Source: JAWLCG01 sp041687295
GTDB lineage: Bacteria; Planctomycetota; Phycisphaerae; SM23-33; FEN-1343
Assembly (NCBI GenBank): GCA_041687295.1
Contig: JAWLCG010000091.1
Location: forward strand, 1-14,288
DNA: 14,288 nucleotides
Direction: 5' to 3'
The notes beneath the pieces were generated by a model. It saw only the letters and a list, made by a program, of their open reading frames with translations, did no database searches and was not told the origin of the DNA. Below, in pieces: positions 6,828 to 14,288 of the stretch (the first letter of the stretch is position 1; every line of letters starts with the position of its first letter). The translations under genes were made by a program, and so were the position numbers.

Positions 6828-6906
6828 GCAAAAAGCCGAGGCAGGATAAGTGTCTATGTTCCCGCCGGTTAGGACCCCTGGACGGCCCGGCCGCCCTGCG
6901 GGGTCT

Positions 6907-6978
6907 ATGGGGTAACGGGCTAATGGGGTAACGGGTTAATCGGTTAATGGGTTAATCGGTTAATTCGCTAATTCGTTA
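6907..6978 (+). repeat. Tandem array of nine 8-bp units
   Basis: Nine consecutive 8-base units follow the pattern A[T/C]-N-N-G-N-TA, for example ATGGGGTA, ACGGGTTA, ATCGGTTA and ATTCGTTA. There are no insertions between units, only substitutions, giving a TTAAT-rich strip in otherwise GC-rich sequence. No function is known to me. Confidence 0.75.
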
Positions 6979-7026
6979 CTGCGCTGCGGCGTATGGGTGT
7001 GCGGGGTCGGCCGCGTTCTTCTCCAA

Positions 7027-7086
7027 GCCCACGGATGCAATCCGTGGGGGTCTCGTCCGGGCCGTGCGACGAGGCTCAACGCTCCC
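7027..7086 (+). repeat. CCCACGGAT hairpin element, copy a
   Basis: A 9-bp stem CCCACGGAT/ATCCGTGGG with loop GCA (7028-7048) is followed by CCGGGCCGT and then CAACGCTCCC. The same ordered parts occur in three other copies near 10913, 12600 and (inverted) 12772. Confidence 0.7.
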
Positions 7087-7132
7087 TCGGCCCACACCGT
7101 CCCAAAGGCGTGGCTGCAAACACCGCAGCCAC

Positions 7133-7186
7133 GGCACCCGAACCTCGTTCGGCACCCAAACGTCCTTCGGCACCCGATACCTTACT
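7133..7186 (+). repeat. Three tandem 18-bp units
   Basis: Units beginning GGCACCC start at 7133, 7151 and 7169. The first two are nearly alike (GGCACCCGAACCTCGTTC and GGCACCCAAACGTCCTTC); the third decays after about ten bases. Confidence 0.6.
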
Positions 7187-7201
7187 CTGTATCTCTCGAA
7201 A

Positions 7202-7262
7202 CCTCTGCGCTTCTTCTCTCTGTGCCCTCAGTGCCTCAGTGGCCCATCTTCGCCGTTTCTTC
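7202..7262 (+). repeat. CTCTGTGCC-type dispersed repeat
   Basis: The block reads CTCTGCGCTTCTTCTCTCTG followed by the core GTGCCTCAGTGGCCCAT and ends CGCCGTTTCTTCTC. It matches the block at 387-447 in the same orientation and the one at 10428-10464 in inverse. Its upstream part also matches 10761-10800 in inverse. Confidence 0.65.
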
Positions 7263-7321
7263 TCCGAGAAGACCCCGGGCATGCCCGGGGCTATATGAAG
7301 AGGCGGCCGGCGATGCCCGCC

Positions 7322-10018
<2,697 letters not shown>

Positions 10019-10023
10019 GCTGA

Positions 10024-10029
10024 TCCTTT
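10024..10029 (-). promoter_or_regulatory. Shine-Dalgarno of alaS (decides the GTG start)
   Basis: AAAGGA on the minus strand lies five bases before the GTG at 10018. No ATG fits the family N-terminus, so this site fixes the start. Confidence 0.75.
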
Positions 10030-10115
10030 CCACCACCGATAGCCGGCGACCCCGCGGGTCCCGGGCCCGACCCGGGCCGACGGAGCCGGTCGGGCAACGG
10101 GCTGTGAATCTGACG

Positions 10116-10144
10116 AGTGTACCCGCACAGGGCCGGCGGGGCAA
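10116..10144 (-). promoter_or_regulatory. Candidate promoter of alaS
   Basis: On the minus strand TTGCCC (10139-10144) and TACACT (10116-10121) are separated by 17 bases; each matches four of six consensus positions. Transcription would start near 10109, leaving a GC-rich leader of about 91 bases with strong hairpin potential. Confidence 0.5.
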
Positions 10145-10181
10145 TACCCCTTCGCCCAGACATTTCCGCGCCGCCGCCCCC

Positions 10182-10365
10182 AGCAGCCCGTTGAAAAACG
10201 GGCTGCTAGAGCAGGTGAGCAGTGGAGCAGGAGAACAGCAGAGCAGAACAAGCCCGGAAAGTGGCACAACGCCCCTGAGTCCGGGCCCCGCTCACCTGCG
10301 GTCTCCTGATCTACTGCTCTACTGCTCCAGCGGCGAGGCCCGATGGCCTTTTTCAACGGGCGGCT
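10182..10365 (+). mobile_element. MITE-like repeat upstream of alaS, copy 2
   Basis: This 184-bp element is the inverted counterpart of 2224-2399. Its left end is a perfect hairpin, AGCAGCCCGTT with loop GAAA and AACGGGCTGCT (10182-10207). The right end carries AGGCC-CGAT-GGCCTTTTT followed by CAACGGGCGGCT. Both copies keep the same internal order of blocks, with most differences being single substitutions plus a short length difference. It lies upstream of the alaS promoter, so it probably does not touch alaS expression. Confidence 0.75.
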
Positions 10366-10385
10366 ATGGCCCCGGGCGGGGTCTT

Positions 10386-10464
10386 CGTAGGCCGGGTCGA
10401 GCGTAGCGAGGCCCGGCAGCGGAGTAGAAACAGCGCAGGTGGGCCACAGAGGCGCAGAGAGCCC
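10386..10464 (-). repeat. Composite intergenic repeat, inverted copy
   Basis: This holds the inverse of the two-module repeat at 387-501: the palindrome with CCGGGCCTCGC and ACCCGGCCTACG (10386-10416), and the block with CTCTGTGGCCCACCTGCGCTG (10428-10464). It begins about 20 bp from the end of the MITE-like copy 2. Confidence 0.6.
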
Positions 10465-10531
10465 AGCGCGGGCTTCGCCCGCAACCCAACCGGGATCCGT
10501 AGTGCGGCCCGGTGGTCCAGAGCAAACAGCG

Positions 10532-10690
10532 CAGGGGCTCTGCCCCCACACCCCCGGGATGTATCGCTTTGGGCCTCCGGCATGGGATGGGCTCACGCCC
10601 CCCTGCCGGCCGGTCCGGGGGGACCGACGGCTCGGATCCTCTGCCGGTGGGCGAGAATGCGATAAATCCCGGGGTCTGGGGCAGAGCCCC
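10532..10690. repeat. Inverted pair of GCGATAAATCCCGGGG repeats
   Basis: The left half (10532-10592) is inverted and the right half (10659-10690) direct relative to the copy at 238-294. Each half carries a GGGGC-AGA-GCCCC-type palindrome next to the ATAAATCCCGGGG or ACATCCCGGGG core, so the pair could form a large cruciform. Confidence 0.55.
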
Positions 10691-10912
10691 AGGGGAGTTT
10701 CTCTGGGGGTGGGGCTGGGGAAACCGTTACAGAAGATCGTGGTTCTGCACATTAGTGGTACAGAGGAAGAAACGCAGAGGGTGCGAGAGATTCAGAGAAG
10801 CCCCTCCAGGGAACGTCCGTTCGCACATCGCCGCCGGCCGGCGGTGACGGATGTCCCCATATATGCCCTCTGGCGATTGTGCCTGCGGGTCTGCAGGCTG
10901 GGTTGGGCCCAA

Positions 10913-10975
10913 GCCCACGGATTGCCATCCGTGGGCATCGGGGCCGGGCCGTTCGCGGCGTGGCCCAGCGCACCC
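10913..10975 (+). repeat. CCCACGGAT hairpin element, copy b
   Basis: A perfect 10-bp stem GCCCACGGAT/ATCCGTGGGC with loop TGCC (10913-10936) is followed by CCGGGCCGTT and then CCCAGCGCACCC. It starts 23 bp beyond the stop codon of the protease gene. On the minus strand it could act as a 3' end hairpin, although no T tract follows. Confidence 0.7.
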
Positions 10976-10997
10976 GCACGTCCGATGGGCAAACGGG

Positions 10998-12365
10998 CTA
11001 CGGCTCGATGATGAGCTCTCGGCCGCTGCGGAGCTGGATCTCGACGGGGCCCTGGAGGTCGGCGATGGTTCGGCCGAACTGCTCGGCGGAGTAGACCGGC
11101 CGGCCCGCGGCGCGGACGATCAGGTCGCCGGCGTGCAGGCCCGCCTCCTGGGCTGGGCTGCCGGGGGCGACGCCGGTGACCAGGGCGCCGCCCTGGGGCA
11201 GGAAGTTCTCCACCCGCAGGCCGCGCCAGTCGACGTAGCCGTTGGGCGAGCGGCGGTTCAGCTCGACCCGCCGGTCGGCCAGCAGCACCGTCAGCGATTG
11301 GCTCCGCCCACTGCGGACCAGGTCGACCCGCGAGCTCTCGCCCACCACGCCGGCGCCGATCAGGCGGATCAGGTCGTCGGCGTTCTGGATCGGCGCGCCG
11401 TTGAAGTGGGTAATGACGTCGCCCACGTGGATGCCGGCCCGGTCGGCGGGGCTGTCGGGCTCGACGTATTCCACGGCCACGCCGCGGATGACGCCCTGGC
11501 CGTCTTTGGCCACGCCGCCCGGCTGGACGCCGAGGTAGCCGTAGCGGATCGGTTCGCCCTGGCGGAGCTTGTCGATGATCGCCAGCGTCCGCGGCGTGAA
11601 GGGGATCGCGAAGCCCATGTTGTCCAGGGACATGGGGCTCGACGGCAGGTGGGCCACCACGGGCCGGCGGATGGCGGCATTGACGCCCACCACCCGGCCC
11701 TGGAGGTTCACCAGCGGCCCGCCGCTGCTGCCGGGCAACAGGGGGGCGGAGGTCTGGATCATGTTGGAGTAGTGGCGGTCGTCGCTCTGGCCCAGGCCCG
11801 GCAGCGAGACGCCGGATCGGCCCACCAGGCCCACGCTGAAGACGGGCCGGCCGTCGGCGTTGGCCAGGCCCAGCGGGTTGCCCACCGCCGCCACCCAGTC
11901 GCCGGGCTTCACGTCGCAGACCTCGCAGACCTCCAGGTACGGCACCTCGGCCTCGACGCGGAGCACGGCCAGGTCGCTGCGGACGTCCCCGCCGATCATC
12001 GTGGCCGGCAGGTGTCGGCCGTCGCTGAGGATCACCTCGATCCGCTCGGCCCCGTGGACGACGTGCTCATTGGTCAGGATCAGCCCGCCCGGGGCGAAGG
12101 CGAAACCCGTGCCGCTGCCCTCGATCTCGCCGCCGAGGAGATTCTCGGGCGCCCCCCCCCGGCGGGTCACGACGGCCACCACCGCAGGGGCCAGCCGGTC
12201 GCTCAACTCGCGGAACTGGCTCTGCAGGGCCAGCACGTCCGAATGGAACGGCTGGACCGGCTGCGAGGCGGGCGGCACGGGCGCAGGCGTCAGCAGGGCC
12301 ATCCCCCCCACCGCCAGGACGGCCCCGAGCACCATGAACAGCATGTTCTTGACAAACGCTTCCAT
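10998..12365 (-). CDS. Membrane-anchored HtrA/Deg-like serine protease with two PDZ domains
   Basis: HtrA proteases degrade or chaperone damaged envelope proteins. The 455 residues begin with a single hydrophobic segment (about 8-26), probably an uncleaved membrane anchor or a signal peptide. A proline-rich linker and a trypsin-like domain follow. The triad is His101 (TNEHVVHG), Asp131 (RSDLAVLRV) and Ser214. The nucleophile motif reads GSSGGP where most HtrA proteins have GNSGGP. The first PDZ domain spans about 276-365 (YLGVQPG, DSPADRAGIHVGDVI) and the second about 378-455 (GSPAQEAGLHAGDLI). The ATG at 12365 is chosen over the one at 12416, because a perfect TATAAT sits directly against the upstream ATG, so a transcript would begin at or after it. 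It stands alone, between recA and alaS. Its substrates are unknown. Confidence 0.9.
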   Translation of the reverse strand: MEAFVKNMLFMVLGAVLAVGGMALLTPAPVPPASQPVQPFHSDVLALQSQFRELSDRLAPAVVAVVTRRGGAPENLLGGEIEGSGTGFAFAPGGLILTNEHVVHGAERIEVILSDGRHLPATMIGGDVRSDLAVLRVEAEVPYLEVCEVCDVKPGDWVAAVGNPLGLANADGRPVFSVGLVGRSGVSLPGLGQSDDRHYSNMIQTSAPLLPGSSGGPLVNLQGRVVGVNAAIRRPVVAHLPSSPMSLDNMGFAIPFTPRTLAIIDKLRQGEPIRYGYLGVQPGGVAKDGQGVIRGVAVEYVEPDSPADRAGIHVGDVITHFNGAPIQNADDLIRLIGAGVVGESSRVDLVRSGRSQSLTVLLADRRVELNRRSPNGYVDWRGLRVENFLPQGGALVTGVAPGSPAQEAGLHAGDLIVRAAGRPVYSAEQFGRTIADLQGPVEIQLRSGRELIIEP

Positions 12366-12418
12366 CTGTCCGCCTCGCCAGTCGCGGCGCCGCCCCAGGC
12401 GGCCAGCCCATCCCATGG

Positions 12419-12448
12419 ATTATACGACACCCCCTGTATCGGTACGAA
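12419..12448 (-). promoter_or_regulatory. Candidate promoter of the HtrA-like gene
   Basis: On the minus strand a perfect TATAAT (12419-12424) lies 18 bases from TTCGTA (12443-12448), a weak -35 box. Transcription would start near 12412, about 46 bases before the chosen ATG and downstream of the first base of the alternative ATG at 12416. Confidence 0.55.
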
Positions 12449-12488
12449 TCCTGTCCCGGCCCAGCCTGTGCGAAAGCGGGCCTTCACG

Positions 12489-12523
12489 AAAAAGACGGGA
12501 CCCGCCTGGAAGCGGGCCCCGTC
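12489..12523 (-). terminator. Strong intrinsic terminator between recA and the HtrA-like gene
   Basis: On the minus strand a 12-bp stem (12512-12523 with 12494-12505, one G-U pair) with a six-base loop TTCCAG is followed at once by five Ts (12489-12493). It lies about 290 bp after the recA stop codon and 40 bp before the protease promoter, so it isolates the two transcription units. Confidence 0.85.
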
Positions 12524-12599
12524 TGGCAGCGCCATACATATTGTCTTGCCGGCCGGTCGCGGCGTTTGTCGCTCGCGCCGACGCGGGGGCTCGATCCAC

Positions 12600-12662
12600 G
12601 CCCACGGATTGCCATCCGTGGGCATCTCGGTCGGGCCGTTCCTGGAGCGGCACAACGCACCC
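12600..12662 (+). repeat. CCCACGGAT hairpin element, copy c
   Basis: A perfect 10-bp stem GCCCACGGAT/ATCCGTGGGC with loop TGCC (12600-12623) is followed by TCGGGCCGTT and GGCACAACGCACCC. It faces copy d at 12711-12772. Confidence 0.7.
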
Positions 12663-12710
12663 ACTCATTCGACAGGCAGGCGACCTCGACCCTTTTGCTC
12701 GTGGACCTGC

Positions 12711-12772
12711 GGATACGTTGTGCCGAGTCACGCACGGCCCGTCCCGATGCCCACGGAAGGCATTCCGTGGGC
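12711..12772 (-). repeat. CCCACGGAT hairpin element, copy d (inverted)
   Basis: In minus orientation the stem is GCCCACGGAA/TTCCGTGGGC with loop TGCC (12749-12772), followed by ACGGGCCGTG and GGCACAACGTATCC. Relative to copies b and c the innermost base pair changes from T-A to A-T on both arms, so pairing is kept. Confidence 0.7.
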
Positions 12773-12812
12773 GTGGGCAGAGCCTTTGCTCAACCCGCAA
12801 GTGCAGAGCGGT

Positions 12813-13916
12813 CTACTCTTCCGAGACCGGGCTGTCGCCCTCGGCGTCGACCGCCCCGTCGCCGCCGAGGGTCTCGCCGGCCTGGGCCGCGTGCATCGCC
12901 AGGACCTTCTGGCGAATCTCCTCGGTGAGGTCGGGATTGCTCCGCAGGAAGGTCTTGGCGTTCTCGCGGCCCTGGCCGAGGCGGACGTCGCCGCAGCTGT
13001 ACCACGCGCCCTGCTTCTGCACCAGGTCCATCGCGATGGCCAGGTCGATCAGGTCGCCCTCGGTGCTGATGCCCTCGGTGAACATGATGTCGAACTCGGC
13101 CGACTTGAAGGGCGCGGCGCACTTGTTCTTGACCACGCGGGCCCGCGTGCGGCTGCCGACGGACTGGTCGCCCTCCTTGATCGTGCCGATGCGGCGGACG
13201 TCGATGCGGACCGAGCTGTAGAACTTCAGCGCCCGCCCGCCGGGGGTCGTCTCGGGGTTGCCGAACATCACGCCGATCTTCTCGCGGATCTGGTTGATGA
13301 AGATCACCGTGGTGCGGCTCTTGCTGATGGCGCCGGTGAGCTTGCGCATCGCCTGGCTCATCAGCCGGGCCTGCAGACCCACGTGGCTGTCGCCCATCTC
13401 GCCCTCGATCTCGGCCTTGGGGATCAGGGCCGCCACCGAGTCCACCACGATCACGTCGACCGCGTTGGACCGCACCAGCAGCTCGCAGATCTCCAGGGCC
13501 TGCTCGCCGGTGTCGGGCTGGCTGATCAGCAGGTTCTCCAGGCTCACGCCGATTTTGCGGCACCAGGTCGGGTCCAGGGCGTGCTCGGCGTCGATGAACG
13601 CCGCCACCCCGCCGGCCTTCTGGGCCTGGGCGATCACGTGCAGCGCCAGCGTCGTCTTGCCGGAGCTCTCCGGCCCGAACAGCTCGCAGATGCGCCCGCG
13701 GGGCACACCCTTGCCGCCCAGCGCCAGGTCCAGGCTCAGCGCCCCGGTCGGGATGCCCGTCACGCCCTCGATGATCTTCGACTCCGACAGGTTCATGATC
13801 GAGCCGACGCCGTAGCTCTTCTCGATCTGCTTGATGGCAGCATTCAGGGCATTCGACCGGCCGTCCGCGCCCGCGGCGGTCTCGGTGCCCGACTTCCTCG
13901 TTGCCGATTTGGCCAT
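12813..13916 (-). CDS. recA: Recombinase A
   Basis: RecA forms ATP-dependent filaments on single-stranded DNA for homologous recombination and triggers LexA self-cleavage in SOS-competent bacteria. The 367 residues match the family. The Walker A motif GPESSGKTT is at 81-89, Walker B DVIVVDS near 154-160 and the signature LMSQAMRKLTG at 185-195. GNPETTPGGRALKF spans 219-232, and an acidic C-terminal tail (DGAVDAEGDSPVSEE) ends the protein. No intein or insertion interrupts the core. The ATG at 13916 has GGAG six bases upstream. recX and lexA are not adjacent. It is transcribed alone, ending at the terminator at 12489-12523. Confidence 0.98.
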   Translation of the reverse strand: MAKSATRKSGTETAAGADGRSNALNAAIKQIEKSYGVGSIMNLSESKIIEGVTGIPTGALSLDLALGGKGVPRGRICELFGPESSGKTTLALHVIAQAQKAGGVAAFIDAEHALDPTWCRKIGVSLENLLISQPDTGEQALEICELLVRSNAVDVIVVDSVAALIPKAEIEGEMGDSHVGLQARLMSQAMRKLTGAISKSRTTVIFINQIREKIGVMFGNPETTPGGRALKFYSSVRIDVRRIGTIKEGDQSVGSRTRARVVKNKCAAPFKSAEFDIMFTEGISTEGDLIDLAIAMDLVQKQGAWYSCGDVRLGQGRENAKTFLRSNPDLTEEIRQKVLAMHAAQAGETLGGDGAVDAEGDSPVSEE

Positions 13917-13969
13917 GATCGTCTCCGTAGTCCCCGTATAGGTTCGCGACCGTTTCCAGTTACCCCGCT

Positions 13970-13998
13970 AATGTACAGGATCTGTTAGGGAGACACAA
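13970..13998 (-). promoter_or_regulatory. Candidate promoter of recA
   Basis: On the minus strand TTGTGT (13993-13998) and TACATT (13970-13975) are 17 bases apart, matching three and four consensus positions. Transcription would start near 13963, about 47 bases before the recA ATG. A short palindrome ACAG-GAT-CTGT (13975-13985) overlaps the edge of the -10 box and the spacer and could be an operator. Confidence 0.5.
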
Positions 13999-14178
13999 GA
14001 GGCCACTTCCGGAATTGCGAAGTTTTTTGCCTGGGCCGTCAGAATGGGATAAGTCTAGATCGAACAGAATCTTACTGGGATCGCACCCGGCCACGGGCCC
14101 GGGCCATCCCGCCAGGGCCCCGTGCCGAGGCGCCAGTGGGTGGACACACTGCCGGCCATCGGCCAGCCCGGGCGCGCC

Positions 14179-14207
14179 ACTATGGGCCCGGGGTGCGGGC
14201 CAGTCAA
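14179..14207 (-). promoter_or_regulatory. Second promoter-like site upstream of recA
   Basis: On the minus strand TTGACT (14202-14207, five of six matches) and CATAGT (14179-14184, four of six) are 17 bases apart. Transcription would start near 14172, about 256 bases before recA, across sequence that can fold strongly. Confidence 0.4.
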
Positions 14208-14288
14208 GCCTCTACCGGTCAGCCTGGACCGCCAGCGAGAAGGTGGGGCTCCGCTCCGCTGCGCCCCAGCCTACGCCGCGGGCCCGCG

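Larger units (their letters stand above)
6706..7321. other. 616-bp gene-free region between alaS and rpmF
   Basis: No gene is supported here. From right to left it holds the CTCTGTGCC-type repeat (7202-7262), three tandem 18-bp units (7133-7186), one copy of the CCCACGGAT hairpin element (7027-7086), a 72-bp array of 8-bp units (6907-6978), and the rpmF promoter and leader. A perfect palindrome CCCCGGGCATGCCCGGGG near 7273-7290 lies about 30 bp beyond the alaS stop codon. It lacks a T tract, so it is at best a weak terminator. Confidence 0.6.
10019..10997. other. 979-bp gene-free region between the protease gene and alaS
   Basis: I find no gene. The left 130 bp hold the alaS leader and promoter. 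The leader can form strong GC hairpins such as CCCGGG-5 bases-CCCGGG. Then come the second copy of the MITE-like element (10182-10365), the composite repeat (10386-10464, inverted), the GCGATAAATCCC family (10532-10592 and 10659-10690), a further CTCTGTGCC-type block (10761-10800, inverted) and a CCCACGGAT hairpin element (10913-10975). Open frames here are short and made of repeat sequence. Confidence 0.6.
12366..12812. other. 447-bp gene-free region between recA and the HtrA-like gene
   Basis: No gene is supported. It contains the protease promoter, an intrinsic terminator (12489-12523) and a head-to-head pair of CCCACGGAT hairpin elements (12600-12772). Read from recA, the transcript would contain both hairpins before the terminator, giving a structured tail of about 320 bases. 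Open frames across it share peptide strings with frames near 10800 only because of the repeat. Confidence 0.6.
13917..14288. other. Gene-free right edge upstream of recA
   Basis: No gene is supported in these 372 bp. They contain the likely recA promoter (13970-13998), a second promoter-like site (14179-14207) and very GC-rich, self-complementary sequence between about 14090 and 14172. A hairpin TGGGGC-13 bases-GCCCCA near 14246-14270 resembles dispersed repeats. I see neither an E. coli-type CTGT-N8-ACAG nor a CGAAC-N4-GTTCG LexA site. Confidence 0.5.

Noticed and set aside
10019..10267. N-terminal extension of alaS starting with a hydrophobic peptide
   Set aside because: It is translated from the alaS leader, promoter and MITE-like element copy 2. 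A similar peptide arises from copy 1, and the family N-terminus begins at the GTG with a good Shine-Dalgarno.
12484..12735. Small minus-strand open frame after recA whose peptide resembles one near 10752-10979
   Set aside because: The similarity comes from the CCCACGGAT repeat being read in the same frame; there is no Shine-Dalgarno or independent support for coding.
10851..13988. A 1045-codon plus-strand open frame opposite recA and the HtrA-like gene
   Set aside because: It runs through two clear genes, a terminator and repeats without respecting their limits, and no domain can be recognised.
14005..14028. Plus-strand terminator-like hairpin ACTTC/GAAGT followed by six Ts
   Set aside because: The stem is only 5 bp and no plus-strand gene lies upstream of it in the window.
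13941..14075. Possible LexA/SOS operator upstream of recA
   Set aside because: Only partial matches were found, such as CTGT-N8-CACA and an imperfect GGTCGCGAACC palindrome. Neither common consensus is met, so no site is called.

Overview
The window is a GC-rich bacterial chromosome segment. Every supported gene lies on the minus strand. Gene content is core housekeeping: a complete type II fatty acid synthesis (FASII) cluster, a short FliN-type flagellar switch protein, alanyl-tRNA synthetase, a membrane-anchored HtrA-like protease and RecA. The gene set and the many small palindromic intergenic repeats suggest a Planctomycetota-type bacterium, perhaps Phycisphaerae. That placement is inference from gene set and style, not from any database match.

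Layout from right to left, in the direction of transcription. recA (12813-13916) has its own candidate promoter, and a second promoter-like site lies further upstream. A 447-bp gap with an inverted pair of palindromic repeats and a strong intrinsic terminator separates recA from the protease gene (10998-12365), which starts just after a perfect TATAAT box. A 979-bp gene-free stretch of nested repeats follows, with the alaS promoter at its left end, then alaS (7322-10018). Another 616-bp gap holds an 8-bp tandem array, more repeats and the promoter and leader of the fatty acid operon.

The operon runs rpmF (ribosomal protein L32), plsX, fabH, fabD, fabG, acpP, fabF (6705 down to 953), with very short gaps or overlaps at its head. 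PlsX links fatty acid synthesis to phospholipid synthesis. FabD loads malonyl onto the carrier AcpP, FabH makes the first condensation, FabF elongates and FabG reduces. acpP has its own candidate promoter. A 176-bp mobile-looking repeat fills the space between the acpP stop codon and the fabF ribosome binding site. A GC-rich terminator closes the operon after fabF, and fliN (531-836) follows it.

I found no hidden multi-gene system such as a defence island, CRISPR array, prophage or biosynthetic cluster. The interesting material is between the genes: at least four families of dispersed palindromic or tandem repeats, one of them abutting the acpP and fabF signals, and an attenuator-like leader before rpmF. 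Several candidate promoters share a 17-bp spacer, which makes them look like ordinary housekeeping-sigma promoters. The long plus-strand open frames opposite alaS, recA, the protease and fabF are composition shadows.
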